DNA from: Fulvivirga sediminis
GTDB taxonomy: Bacteria > Bacteroidota > Bacteroidia > Cytophagales > Cyclobacteriaceae
Length of the DNA: 64,000 nt
Direction: 5' to 3'
NCBI RefSeq assembly: GCF_016757215.1
Contig: NZ_JAESIY010000001.1
Location: 1-64,000, forward strand
Part shown: piece by piece, positions 43,164 to 52,392 of the stretch
How the letters are laid out: every line of letters begins with the position of its first letter
Position numbering within the stretch: position 1 is the first letter of the stretch
Notes under the pieces: model-generated
What the model was told of the DNA's origin: nothing
The model's database searches: none
The model's input: the letters and a program-made list of their open reading frames with translations, nothing else
Program-made: the position numbers and the translations under genes

Positions 43164-44882
43164 TTAAAATGATACCTCACATGGGCCGTATACCCAGTTG
43201 GCTCTCAATGGAAATTCCTCTTTATCTTCTGACGATTTATAAAATATTACTGGTTCTGGTTCGTCATCCTTGGTAATATTCCCAGCTTCCCAAATACCAT
43301 TTTTGTTTGAATCTACCAGCACACGTATTTTGTGGTCACCTGGTTTTACATATTTAAACTCAAAGTTTTTTTCATTTGCACGTTCTTGTAGCACTTTGTT
43401 CTGTGTGTCTAATAGCTGAACAATAAAACTAGTGGCTTCAGTTTCTATTTTGACTATTACTGTAGCTAGTTGATCTGGTTTGTTAAATGATAGGTTGGCT
43501 TGCACATTACTACTACTGTCGTTCTCGATTGATATGAAGGTGCCCTGCGCTGATCTAAAGAATGGCCTTGGATCTGGTTGCTTCTCTTTCTTGCTAGAAT
43601 CAGATTGCATCGTGCCCGATTGTTTAGAATATAAATCCGAAGCTGTAACATTCTTGGTGTCTTCAACTTGGAATAGCTCAGGATCTATACTGTAATTGAT
43701 TTCTAGTTCTGTTCTATGCTTGTTCCACGTGAAGTTTTCTTCTTGTAAGAAAACTATGTGTGCAGAATCTAAGAATATAAATATGCTATCATTGTTTACC
43801 TGAGCTATGGGTTTAGTAAAGTTGAAGGTGCTCTTAAATTTCGGATTAATGGATAGAATAGGTTCTAACTGATTCTCTGCTTTGAATTCAGAAGGTCTTC
43901 TATTAGTTTCTTCAAATTTGGCGTATACATTATTTATTATGGTAGAGTCTGTAGTATCTGTAGCTGTTACAATAACCTCTAGGCTATCTTGGCTGAAGTT
44001 GTTATACAATTCTATTGTATTCGGGTCACTAGCACTTATGTTACTAAAAATGCTTCCTGTACTGTCAGCTCTTACTATTGTATACTCATCTATATATTTA
44101 TTGTATTTGATGTTGAAGGTAGTGCCTGATTGCCTTGCACTCTGTAATTCGAATGGTCTTACATCCATTGATTGTATGGGCATATTTATTTCCGTTAGGC
44201 TGGTGTCTAAAGGTATAAGTGCAGATCTGAATCCATGTGCTTCGGTTTTACTATCTAACATCAAGTTTTTGTTCTTGTCATTAATAGCATATATTTTATA
44301 CAATCCATTCTTGATGTTATTGAATTGATAATTACCTTCTTCATCCGTTTTGGTAAGATATATTGGAGGCCCATTGAATACATCCAATGTATCTTGAGAA
44401 TCATATAAAGATACCGTAATGTCTTTGGCAGGCTTGTTAGTCATGAGATCGCTTATGTTTCCTGATACAGTTAATGAATCAAGATAGCTACCAGTACTGA
44501 ATGCTAGTACTAAATTGTCTGTAGGATTACCTTCTGTGATGTCTTTTATTCCTTCTCTAAAGTTCAATGAATAGGTAGTACTGTCTTTGAGCGGTTCATC
44601 AAATTCTATAATTACTCGATTTTTTCTGTATTTGAAAGTATACTCTTGATCTAATCTTGGAGTAATTATTATCTGCTCTTTGGGGTTATCGGTTTTAATG
44701 AACTCATTGAATTCAAGGATAATTTTGTCTCCTTTAAAGTTGAGTTCACCTTGTTCAGGATCGGATGATATAAGTTGTGGTGGTTCTTCATCTTTAGGCC
44801 CACCTGTAGGAGATGTTTGGTTAGCACAAGACCAAACACATAGTGTAATAAGGGTTAAGATGAAAAGATTAATTGCCTTCAT
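43164..44882 (-). CDS. Ig-like (Big_5/SbsA-type) domain lipoprotein
   Basis: 572 aa. The lipoprotein signal ends CVWSC (Cys about 19), followed by ANQTSPTGGPKDEEPPQLIS, the start typical of a conserved Bacteroidota lipoprotein family with a bacterial Ig-like domain (residues about 35-130; NEFIKTDNPKEQIIITP). A carboxypeptidase-regulatory-like beta-sandwich follows (ISDLMTNKPAKDITVSLYDS to about 225). The C-terminal part has a further beta-rich domain with DSNKNGIWEAGN. The stop codon abuts the last DnaA box. It overlaps the methyltransferase gene by 14 bp. Probably outer-membrane anchored; role unknown. Confidence 0.85.
   Translation of the reverse strand: MKAINLFILTLITLCVWSCANQTSPTGGPKDEEPPQLISSDPEQGELNFKGDKIILEFNEFIKTDNPKEQIIITPRLDQEYTFKYRKNRVIIEFDEPLKDSTTYSLNFREGIKDITEGNPTDNLVLAFSTGSYLDSLTVSGNISDLMTNKPAKDITVSLYDSQDTLDVFNGPPIYLTKTDEEGNYQFNNIKNGLYKIYAINDKNKNLMLDSKTEAHGFRSALIPLDTSLTEINMPIQSMDVRPFELQSARQSGTTFNIKYNKYIDEYTIVRADSTGSIFSNISASDPNTIELYNNFSQDSLEVIVTATDTTDSTIINNVYAKFEETNRRPSEFKAENQLEPILSINPKFKSTFNFTKPIAQVNNDSIFIFLDSAHIVFLQEENFTWNKHRTELEINYSIDPELFQVEDTKNVTASDLYSKQSGTMQSDSSKKEKQPDPRPFFRSAQGTFISIENDSSSNVQANLSFNKPDQLATVIVKIETEATSFIVQLLDTQNKVLQERANEKNFEFKYVKPGDHKIRVLVDSNKNGIWEAGNITKDDEPEPVIFYKSSEDKEEFPLRANWVYGPCEVSF
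43722..43737. other. Degenerate parS-like site inside the Ig-like lipoprotein gene
   Basis: TGTTCCACGTGAAGTT shares its first 11 bases with the parS copies upstream of mnmG (TGTTCCACGTG), then drifts (AAGTT in place of GAACA). It lies in coding sequence between the candidate oriC and mnmG. It may be a weak ParB site or coincidence. Confidence 0.25.
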
Positions 44883-45765
44883 TAAGATGTTCTATTATAT
44901 ATATTAAGCTTGAATAATTGTTATGGTTGTTATTGGCATATCTGTTAGACTTTATTCCTTCTAGAAATGCTTTAGGAAATTTAGCAATGCCTGAACCCTT
45001 ATATGATTCACTGAGTAGTGACACGTAATAGGAATCAAGTTTCATTGGTTTAACTTCCTTGATTTGTAATGAATGCTTATGCATGAGTTTTGCCATACTA
45101 TTCTGATCGAAATGATACAGATGCCGGGGTACATCATAGGCAGCCCACTTGTCTTGATAGTTTTTTGCATCATGAGATTGATGGTTGGGTACTGCTACTA
45201 TAAGATGGCCATTAGAGGCTAGTCTTGTTTTTATGAAAGATAAATAGTCATTCAAATTGGGTACATGTTCAAGTACATGCCACATGGAAATGACATTGTA
45301 TTGTTCAAGGGAAACACCTTCGATGTTAGAGAATACTTTTAAGCCTTGTTCGGTAGCTTGTTTTCTTGCGTCTGGGTCCGGTTCTACACCTGTGCATTTC
45401 CATCCATCGTCACTACAGATTTTGAGAAAGTGGCCTGTGCCGCATCCTAAGTCTAATAGTTTTGTTTTGCGATCTTGTAATCTATTGACTAATGATAGCT
45501 TACCTTTTAAGGTATAATTACGAGCTATTCTATATGTGAAGTTGGTTAGATTATTAGACTTATTACTATGAGATATATAATCATCAGACTTATAGTATTT
45601 CCCCAGATCCTTTGGGAAAGGTCTGGGGTTAGTATACAGAAAATTACAGTTCGTACATTCTACTATGTTAAACAAATCCTGACTGACTGTATAATCCTGG
45701 CATGTTAGGAATAATTTATAGTTACTCTCACTGCATATTGGACAGTGATTAAGTGTTTCTAGCAT
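44869..45765 (-). CDS. SAM-dependent methyltransferase with N-terminal zinc-ribbon-like motif
   Basis: 298 aa. The N-terminus has HCPICSES and CTNCNFLYTNPRP, a four-cysteine metal site as found in many sugar or small-molecule methyltransferases. The Methyltransf_23-type core follows: LLDLGCGTGHFLKICSDDGW (motif I, about 97-116), TGVEPDPDAR and MWHVLEHVPN. It also carries VAVPNHQSHDA and KWAAYDVPRHLYHFDQNSM, a family signature. The substrate is unknown. It lies 4 bp downstream of the mnmG gene on the same strand and overlaps the Ig-like lipoprotein gene, so these three are probably co-transcribed. Confidence 0.85.
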   Translation of the reverse strand: MLETLNHCPICSESNYKLFLTCQDYTVSQDLFNIVECTNCNFLYTNPRPFPKDLGKYYKSDDYISHSNKSNNLTNFTYRIARNYTLKGKLSLVNRLQDRKTKLLDLGCGTGHFLKICSDDGWKCTGVEPDPDARKQATEQGLKVFSNIEGVSLEQYNVISMWHVLEHVPNLNDYLSFIKTRLASNGHLIVAVPNHQSHDAKNYQDKWAAYDVPRHLYHFDQNSMAKLMHKHSLQIKEVKPMKLDSYYVSLLSESYKGSGIAKFPKAFLEGIKSNRYANNNHNNYSSLIYIIEHLNEGN

Positions 45766-45769
45766 GGTT

Positions 45770-47635
45770 TTATTTACTTAAATATACCATGAGGATAGAT
45801 ATATCTGCAGGAGATACGCCGCTTATTCTTGAGGCCTGTCCTATGGTTGAAGGTTGAATCTGTTTTAGTTTTTCTCTTGCTTCGGATGAAAGTGCTTTTA
45901 CTTCATCATAGTCAAAATTGGATCTTATTTTTTTATTTTCTAACTGCTCCATCTTTTCTGCTAACTGTCTTTCTTTATCGATGTAGCTATCGTATTTAAT
46001 TTGTATTTCAGCTTGTTCTAGAATGTTCTTATCGTATTTAGATAAATATTCTTTGAGGTCGGCATCTAATTCTTGTAGCTGAAATATATTTAATTCGGGA
46101 CGTTTTAATAGACCTATCACGGGAACTCTTTGTTTCAATGCAGCTGAATTGAATTGGGTTAATCCTTCATTGGCGTATTCTGGTTCAATTCTTTTTTGCT
46201 GTAGATCATTTATTATTCTAGATACGTCATTCTTTTTATCTAGCATTGATTCTAGACGTTCGTTATCAGCGAGACCAATGCTGTGTCCTTTCTCTGTGAG
46301 GCGTAAGTCTGCATTGTCTTGTCTTAGGAGTATTCTGAATTCCGCTCTGGAAGTAAACATTCTGTACGGTTCCTTGGTACCTTTATTTATAAGGTCATCA
46401 ATGAGAACACCTATATATGCTTCAGATCTTTTAAGAATAAAGGAATCCTTTTCATGTATTTTATTATGTGCATTTATACCTGCAATTAGTCCTTGACAAG
46501 CAGCTTCTTCATATCCTGTAGTTCCGTTTATCTGTCCAGCAAAATATAGATTCTCTATGAGTTTTGTTTCTAGAGTAAGCTGTAGCTGTGTTGGCGGAAA
46601 GAAATCGTATTCAATAGCATAACCTGGTCTAAACATTTTAGCATTTTCGAAACCAGGTATTAATCTTAAAGCCTTGTATTGAACATCTTCTGGAAGGGAG
46701 GTGGAGAAACCATTCACGTATATTTCTACTGTATCCCATCCTTCTGGCTCTACGAATATTTGATGTCTTTCTCTCTCTGCAAATCTGTTGATCTTATCTT
46801 CGATAGAAGGACAGTACCTTGGCCCTACTCCTTGTATTCTTCCATTGAACATGGGTGATTTATCAAATCCAGATTGAAGTTCTTCATGAACATTATTATT
46901 AGTATATGTTATGAAACAACTTCTTTGATTTTGCAAGGGTGATGTATGACTTGAATAGGAGAATTTTTCTGGAAGCTCATCCCCTTTTTGCTCTTCCATT
47001 TTTGTATAATCTAGACTGCGACCATCTATTCTAGGCGGAGTACCTGTCTTCATACGTCCTGCTTCAAAGCCTAGATTGACTAGTTGTTCAGTGATACCTT
47101 TCGCTGCCCTTTCTCCTGTTCTTCCCCCGCCAAACTGTTTTTCTCCGATATGTATTAAACCATTTAGGAACGTTCCATTGGTAAGCACAACAGCCTTAGC
47201 TTTTATTTCAAGGCCTAAACTAGTAGTTACACCTGTTATCTTATTACCTTTTACCATTACGCCTGTAATCATTTCTTGCCAGAAGTCTATGTTTGGCGTA
47301 GCTTCTAAGGCTAATCTCCATTCTTCAGCAAAGCGCATTCTGTCGTTCTGAGTACGGGGACTCCACATAGCAGGTCCTTTAGATTTATTGAGCATCCTAA
47401 ATTGGATCATGCTCTTGTCTGATATTATCCCAGACATTCCTCCTAGTGCGTCTATCTCCCTTACTATTTGTCCTTTTGCTACGCCACCCATGGCTGGGTT
47501 ACAACTCATTTGAGCTATAGTGTTCATATTCATGGTCGCCAGAAGCACTCGCGAACCCATCTTAGCTGCAGCATGTGCTGCTTCGCATCCAGCATGCCCT
47601 GCCCCTACTACTATTACATCATATTCTGGAAACAT
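45770..47635 (-). CDS. mnmG: tRNA uridine 5-carboxymethylaminomethyl modification enzyme MnmG (GidA)
   Basis: 621 aa, full length. With MnmE it builds the cmnm5 group on wobble U34 using FAD, NADH and methylene-THF. The FAD-binding VVGAGHAGCEAAHAAAKMG is at residues about 9-27, the GidA signatures GPRYCPSIEDKI and GYAIEYDFFPPTQL are in place, and the C-terminal helical domain includes ASRISGVSPADISIL. The start at 47635 lies only 18 bp from a parS palindrome. Clustering of gidA with oriC is common across bacteria. Confidence 0.97.
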   Translation of the reverse strand: MFPEYDVIVVGAGHAGCEAAHAAAKMGSRVLLATMNMNTIAQMSCNPAMGGVAKGQIVREIDALGGMSGIISDKSMIQFRMLNKSKGPAMWSPRTQNDRMRFAEEWRLALEATPNIDFWQEMITGVMVKGNKITGVTTSLGLEIKAKAVVLTNGTFLNGLIHIGEKQFGGGRTGERAAKGITEQLVNLGFEAGRMKTGTPPRIDGRSLDYTKMEEQKGDELPEKFSYSSHTSPLQNQRSCFITYTNNNVHEELQSGFDKSPMFNGRIQGVGPRYCPSIEDKINRFAERERHQIFVEPEGWDTVEIYVNGFSTSLPEDVQYKALRLIPGFENAKMFRPGYAIEYDFFPPTQLQLTLETKLIENLYFAGQINGTTGYEEAACQGLIAGINAHNKIHEKDSFILKRSEAYIGVLIDDLINKGTKEPYRMFTSRAEFRILLRQDNADLRLTEKGHSIGLADNERLESMLDKKNDVSRIINDLQQKRIEPEYANEGLTQFNSAALKQRVPVIGLLKRPELNIFQLQELDADLKEYLSKYDKNILEQAEIQIKYDSYIDKERQLAEKMEQLENKKIRSNFDYDEVKALSSEAREKLKQIQPSTIGQASRISGVSPADISILMVYLSK

Positions 47636-47653
47636 ATATAATATCTATTTTAG

Positions 47654-47669
47654 TGTTCCACGTGGAACA
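47654..47669. promoter_or_regulatory. parS site 1 (ParB/Spo0J binding palindrome)
   Basis: TGTTCCACGTGGAACA, a perfect 16-bp palindrome matching the parS pattern TGTTNCACGTGNAACA. It is 18 bp upstream of the mnmG start codon, so ParB binding might also affect mnmG expression. Confidence 0.9.
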
Positions 47670-47699
47670 GCGTTTTAATTGGTTGTGATTTGAATTAAG

Positions 47700-47715
47700 T
47701 GTTCCACGTGGAACA
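47700..47715. promoter_or_regulatory. parS site 2
   Basis: A second perfect TGTTCCACGTGGAACA palindrome, exactly 46 bp from site 1 (start to start). It lies in the 127-bp gap between mnmG and ybeY. Confidence 0.9.
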
Positions 47716-47745
47716 GTAGTTTCTACTATTGATTTTGTGTATTAA

Positions 47746-47761
47746 AGTTCCACGTGGAACA
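47746..47761. promoter_or_regulatory. parS site 3
   Basis: AGTTCCACGTGGAACA, which differs from sites 1 and 2 only at the first base and keeps the 14-bp core GTTCCACGTGGAAC. It is again 46 bp after the previous site. It ends one base before the ybeY stop codon (47763-47765). Confidence 0.85.
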
Positions 47762-47762
47762 C

Positions 47763-48179
47763 TTATAATAATGTTAAGCTTTCGTTTTCCTTTAAGCGCA
47801 TTAATGATTTCTCGCTTTCAGTTTTATCTCCATACCCTAGAAGATGAAGTACTCCATGTATTATTACACGATGTAATTCATTTTCAAAATCTATATTCAT
47901 AGAATTAGCATTGTCTTTAATCCTGTCTATGCTTATGAATATATCTCCTTCAATCATCTTATCGTCTTCCGAATTATCAAAGGTGATGATATCTGTGAAC
48001 GTATCATGATCCAGGTACTCAAGGTTCATGTTGTGTAGATAGTCATCAGAGCAAAAGATAAAGTTTAATTCTTGAAGCTTATACCCCTCTTGCTCTATGA
48101 TCTTATTGATCCATGTTTGAGTTGGCTTTGGATTGATGAGCTCAAATTCTGTATCTTCTTGAAAAAAATGTATTTCCAT
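47763..48179 (-). CDS. ybeY: Endoribonuclease YbeY (16S rRNA maturation)
   Basis: 138 aa. The zinc motif HRVIIHGVLHLLGYGDKTES (H-x3-H-x5-H type, about 104-123) is intact. The N-terminal part includes YLDHDTFTDIITF (about 56-68), the second family signature. It acts in ribosome quality control and 16S rRNA 3'-end maturation. The gene overlaps the RsbW-like ATPase gene by one base (ATGAT-type coupling) and is the last before the parS cluster. Confidence 0.95.
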   Translation of the reverse strand: MEIHFFQEDTEFELINPKPTQTWINKIIEQEGYKLQELNFIFCSDDYLHNMNLEYLDHDTFTDIITFDNSEDDKMIEGDIFISIDRIKDNANSMNIDFENELHRVIIHGVLHLLGYGDKTESEKSLMRLKENESLTLL

Positions 48180-48580
48180 TAATCTATATAGAAATTAAGT
48201 TCTACCACTTTGCCGTCATCTTTGAATGTTACTTCATCAGATAAATGTTTCATGAGGAATATCCCTCTGCCACCAGGCTTCTCCAGATTCTCTGGTGAAG
48301 TAGGGTCTGGAAGATTATGATAATCAAACCCAGGCCCTTCATCTTCTATAGTGAATCTGATGAGACTATCTTGTAGTGACAGACTTAGGGCTACATTCTT
48401 CGACTTGTCTTGCTGGTTGCCATGTTTTATAGCATTGTTGACAGCTTCTGTTACGGCAATCATAATGTTGCCATAGATGTCATCATCCAGTTTGAACTTC
48501 TCCTTTGCATTGTCAATGAAGCTCTCGATCATTCGGATATTCTCTGATAAGGAAGGGATCTGAATTTTAATGGTGTTCAT
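48179..48580 (-). CDS. RsbW/SpoIIAB-like ATP-binding protein (HATPase_c_2)
   Basis: 133 aa. A single GHKL ATPase fold: the N-box IAVTEAVNNAIKHGNQ (about 42-57), DEGPGFDYHNLPDP (G1, about 95-108) and GRGIFLMKHLSDEV (G2, about 119-132), as in anti-sigma/anti-anti-sigma kinases that act on Ser/Thr. There is no histidine-kinase dimerisation domain. It may regulate a sigma factor or a partner-switching STAS protein; no such partner is adjacent here. It overlaps ybeY by 1 bp. Confidence 0.85.
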   Translation of the reverse strand: MNTIKIQIPSLSENIRMIESFIDNAKEKFKLDDDIYGNIMIAVTEAVNNAIKHGNQQDKSKNVALSLSLQDSLIRFTIEDEGPGFDYHNLPDPTSPENLEKPGGRGIFLMKHLSDEVTFKDDGKVVELNFYID

Positions 48581-48585
48581 TTGAA

Positions 48586-51500
48586 TTAGTTATTAGGTTT
48601 ACTACCTAGTCTTTTAAAATACTCGTTTACTTCTTCTTTATAATATGGATAGAGCTTTGGAGGAACTGTCTTGAGCAGTTCTACTTCTTTCTCTTTTAGC
48701 TTGAAGTACTCTTCGAAAGCTTTGGGTAAAGCCTTTTCATAGTCCTTAGCTGACTCTGCTTTTCTTTCCTCGTCCTGCTCTCTTTCTCTCATGGCATCTT
48801 CTGCCTCTAACATGCGAGTTAAAATCTCTTTTTGACGATTAATGGTTTCTTGTGTTATCTGTTTGTTTACCAAATCAGTTTCTGTTTCTTCCATTTTTTC
48901 AGGTAATCCATCACCCGGTTTGGATCCTGATTCTCCATACTTCTCTTGCATCTCCTGCATTTGCTGTCTGATGCGTTGTTGCTCTGCTGCGAGCTTAGCA
49001 AGTTCCTCAGAGAGTGCTCTCCCACTCTTTCCACTCTTCTTTAGTTCACTGATCTTGTTATTCAGCTCTTTTTGTAACTCACTTAGTGATGGTGTCTTTG
49101 GTTTGCCTTTTTGTTTAGACTGCCCTTGTCCCTGTGCGTCTTGCATGGCATTCATCATCTGTTCTAATACATCGTCTAATAGTAGTGCCAAGTTATTCAT
49201 AGAAGTCATGGCAAACTGCTGCTCTGATACTGCTATAGGTTTCTTACGATCTTTAATAGCCTTTACACTATTATCCATATGGTCATTCATCTCTCCTACT
49301 TCACGAGTAACAAAGGTTGCTATCTGAAACACACGGCTTGCGAGAGAGAGTAAACTGTCTTCTACAATTTTAGCATCATCTCTAAGCTTTAATTCAGTTT
49401 GTCCAAGATCTACGAATCTGGGATCGCTTTGCTGGACATTTTTAAACTCTTTCATAAGATCCTCCTGATCAAAAGATAGCTTAAGAAGATTATGTACTAT
49501 ATCTCTTAGATCATCCAGATTCTCTTGCATCATGCTCATTTCCATACCACTCTGCATCTGCATCATTTTATCTTTCATCTTTTGCATTTGCTGCTTAGCA
49601 TTCTGCTGAGATTCACTAGCCTTTTTCTTCTTATTCTTTTCAAGAGACTCTTTAGCATTTTCTTGTTCTTGCTTCACTTGTTCTTCCTCTTCCTTAGTAT
49701 CAGGTAATGACTCAGGATTTTTTAGCTCTTGATTCATCTCTTCAAGTTCTGCCTTCTCCTTCTGAAATTCCTCAAACTCTTTCTGAAGTTGTTCTTGCTC
49801 CTTAGCTAAGTCCTCTTTATCAGATGATTTTTCTTCTGTTTTCTCATTGAGCTCTTCTTGTTTTTTAATCTGATCATCCAGTTGATTGATGGCGTCATCA
49901 AGTTTTTGGTCAAACTGCATTCTTTTGAATAACTCCAAAGTTCTTTCGAGTTCCTTCTCAAGATTATCTTCTTTATTATCTATCTGATTTAAGGTATTTT
50001 GTATATCATCAACATCTTTTTCTTCTAGAAGCTTTTTCAGTTCTTCGTACAGTTTTTTAGTTTCATCATCAAGAAGTTCGTCCATAAGCTTTTGTAATTG
50101 CTTAGACTTTTCACTTATATTCTTATTTTCCTCAGAAAAGCGGTTGCGTTTATCCTGATTGTTTTTGTTTTGCTTCTTAAGCTCTTCTAAAGATTTGTTG
50201 AGTTCTTCTTTCTTCTTTATAATATCTTTAAGTAGATTCTCTTCCTGCCAGTTGAGCTCTTGCTTGCCTTTAAGCCTATTTTCAGCCTCTTTGATTTGCT
50301 CTTTTAGTTCTTGGGCCTCTTTTATAGTCTTATCAATATCCTTTTTAGTTTTGGCATTGGTTTGATCAACCTGATCTTTTATCTCAGATTTTGTAGGTAG
50401 TTTAAAAGAATAGGTTCCTGTTTTAGAAGCTTTTCTGCCATTTACTCCGTCATTATCCCAAACCTTAAGATAGTAACTTATACTGCTGCCCTGAGAAATA
50501 TCCAGCGAGTCAAGAAACCATTGATAGTAGTAACGCTGATTATTCTGATTTTTGGAAATACTAATGTCAATAGATTCTGTTTTACCTTGAGTATTATTAC
50601 CCTCCTTATTTATAGTGTAAAATAGTTTAAGTTGAGTTAAACCATAATCGTCCGATATGTTACCACCTAGTGCAATGTAGTTGTACATAGTAGTATCCTG
50701 ATATGTGCTTAAGTCAATTTCGGGATACTGGTCTTTTGCTACATCTATTTTATAAAGAATTTTCTCTTTATTGTTACTGTATTGATTCTTTAGATTCAGA
50801 CTGTAAATTGAAGATTGGAAGAATGCCTTTTCAAATTCAAAAACCTGATTATCAACATTTTTGAGTTGATATAAGCTGTCAGATTTGTCAAATCCTATGG
50901 TAGCTTCTTCTGATTGAATAGTTTTTAATTGCCATTTTACTTTGGTGCCTTCAGGTATTTGCAAATTGCCTGTATTGCTTAGTCTTTCGTTTTTCTTGCC
51001 TAAATATGAAGGGTAGTTTAGATATACATTGAAATTTTTAATATTGGGTCTGTCTACTACGGTTAGATGATAAGTTGATGAGTTATAACCTGCCGCCTCA
51101 AAAGAGAAGGCTTTTTCGTTCTGAATTTTGTTGAAGGTGTAGGTATAGCTTCCTTTTTCATATAACATCTTGATGATGCGATCATTAATGACAATGTAAG
51201 CATTTTCTGGAATAGCTTCTCCTTTCAAATTTAACTTAATAGAAAAATCTTCATTTTTGAATCCGATCAATTCTTCATTTTCTAGTTGAAAAGAAAATGG
51301 TGCCTCCGGAACAAACTCTTTGTTAAATTTTATGATTCTAGAGGAGCTGGAAGTGATAAATGAAGGGCTTATAATTAGCGCAGAGAGTAGCAATACCAAG
51401 GGTACTAGCAAATATTTAACGTACGAGCGGTTCGTCTTAAAATCAACGGCTTTTTCGAATTGATAAGATTCAATTAAATATGATTTTTGTGATATACTGG

Positions 51501-51879
51501 CTTGAACTAGTTCCCCTTTAAATTTCTCTAACTGTATGATATTCAGTAGTTTATCATTTATCTCTGGAAAATGCTGTCCAATTTTTTTCGCCGCTTCTTC
51601 ATTGCTCATCGCTTTTTCATTTTTGAGCATTGAGATTAAAGGAATTATCACATATTTGCCCATAGCCCATAGAGCAGAGGCTATAAAAGTAAATAGCAAA
51701 AAGGCTCTGGCTAGGGATCCGAAACGAAAGGAATACTCTAAACTGTTGAATATCAGAAATATAGAGAAAGTTAAGCCCAAAGAAATGAGCAAACCTTTTA
51801 CAGCGAGGTTCAAAAAGTACTTTTTTCGATACTGTTGTATTTTGCTGTAAATATTTTGCTCAATTTTATTCATATTCAC
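48586..51879 (-). CDS. DUF4175-like large membrane and coiled-coil protein
   Basis: 1097 aa. The start has an amphipathic N-terminus and hydrophobic helices near residues 24-44, 54-78 and 153-172, then a beta-rich region to about 480. From about 500 to 770 comes very long charged coiled-coil sequence (AKTKKDIDKTIKEAQELKEQ, many E/K/Q repeats), then an M/Q-rich stretch. The C-terminal part has further helices. This matches the Bacteroidota DUF4175-type family, whose function is unknown. It is upstream of the RsbW-like gene with a 5-bp gap and is the longest protein in the window. Confidence 0.85.
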   Translation of the reverse strand: MNMNKIEQNIYSKIQQYRKKYFLNLAVKGLLISLGLTFSIFLIFNSLEYSFRFGSLARAFLLFTFIASALWAMGKYVIIPLISMLKNEKAMSNEEAAKKIGQHFPEINDKLLNIIQLEKFKGELVQASISQKSYLIESYQFEKAVDFKTNRSYVKYLLVPLVLLLSALIISPSFITSSSSRIIKFNKEFVPEAPFSFQLENEELIGFKNEDFSIKLNLKGEAIPENAYIVINDRIIKMLYEKGSYTYTFNKIQNEKAFSFEAAGYNSSTYHLTVVDRPNIKNFNVYLNYPSYLGKKNERLSNTGNLQIPEGTKVKWQLKTIQSEEATIGFDKSDSLYQLKNVDNQVFEFEKAFFQSSIYSLNLKNQYSNNKEKILYKIDVAKDQYPEIDLSTYQDTTMYNYIALGGNISDDYGLTQLKLFYTINKEGNNTQGKTESIDISISKNQNNQRYYYQWFLDSLDISQGSSISYYLKVWDNDGVNGRKASKTGTYSFKLPTKSEIKDQVDQTNAKTKKDIDKTIKEAQELKEQIKEAENRLKGKQELNWQEENLLKDIIKKKEELNKSLEELKKQNKNNQDKRNRFSEENKNISEKSKQLQKLMDELLDDETKKLYEELKKLLEEKDVDDIQNTLNQIDNKEDNLEKELERTLELFKRMQFDQKLDDAINQLDDQIKKQEELNEKTEEKSSDKEDLAKEQEQLQKEFEEFQKEKAELEEMNQELKNPESLPDTKEEEEQVKQEQENAKESLEKNKKKKASESQQNAKQQMQKMKDKMMQMQSGMEMSMMQENLDDLRDIVHNLLKLSFDQEDLMKEFKNVQQSDPRFVDLGQTELKLRDDAKIVEDSLLSLASRVFQIATFVTREVGEMNDHMDNSVKAIKDRKKPIAVSEQQFAMTSMNNLALLLDDVLEQMMNAMQDAQGQGQSKQKGKPKTPSLSELQKELNNKISELKKSGKSGRALSEELAKLAAEQQRIRQQMQEMQEKYGESGSKPGDGLPEKMEETETDLVNKQITQETINRQKEILTRMLEAEDAMREREQDEERKAESAKDYEKALPKAFEEYFKLKEKEVELLKTVPPKLYPYYKEEVNEYFKRLGSKPNN

Positions 51880-52029
51880 CAGATAATTTTTAATGTCATA
51901 TATAATCCAGTATACTTAAATCGGACTTTGGAAATATATTATACGTATAAGAACAGGCCATAGTTCGATCTCATTTAAGTCACATCTTTTAAATATACAT
52001 GGATATACTATTCTCACCAAAATCCGCAA

Positions 52030-52392
52030 TTAGGACACAACTACATTTAACTCTTTTTCAAAGTATTCTAGTACATGCATCTTTAGCATTTTCTCTTGTT
52101 CGAGAAGATCAAAGTGCGGCAAATTTTTCACCTTCTTCCAGTGAGGCCATCCATCTTCATCGAGCCCTTCCAACTCATAAAATCCGGAAAAGCTCAATAC
52201 CTTGCAAATGGCTATGTGCATTAAGTCTTGCTTTTCTTCTTTACTAAAGACCTTCTTCCCTTTACCTAACTCTTGCACACCTATAAGAAAAAGTATACTG
52301 TTCAAATCTTTAGGTTTTTTGCCAACCACCTCTCTTAAGTGAAGGCGTAGCTTTTGCCAGGATCTTTCTAACTCAAGGTCCTTTTTTATCAT
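52030..52392 (-). CDS. Conserved hypothetical protein
   Basis: 120 aa, soluble and helix-rich (ERSWQKLRLHLREVVGKKPK, SKEEKQDLMHIAICKVLSFS). No motif that I can name. It lies 4 bp overlapping the carboxymuconolactone decarboxylase-type gene (ATGA coupling), which suggests a joint role. A similar small partner gene is found next to CMD-family genes in relatives in my recollection, but I cannot verify this. Confidence 0.6.
   Translation of the reverse strand: MIKKDLELERSWQKLRLHLREVVGKKPKDLNSILFLIGVQELGKGKKVFSKEEKQDLMHIAICKVLSFSGFYELEGLDEDGWPHWKKVKNLPHFDLLEQEKMLKMHVLEYFEKELNVVVS

Noticed and set aside
47636-47762. Reading the three palindromes near mnmG as a CRISPR-like array
   Set aside because: The repeats are 16-bp parS palindromes with 30-bp spacers, no leader and no cas genes. 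parS is the simpler explanation.
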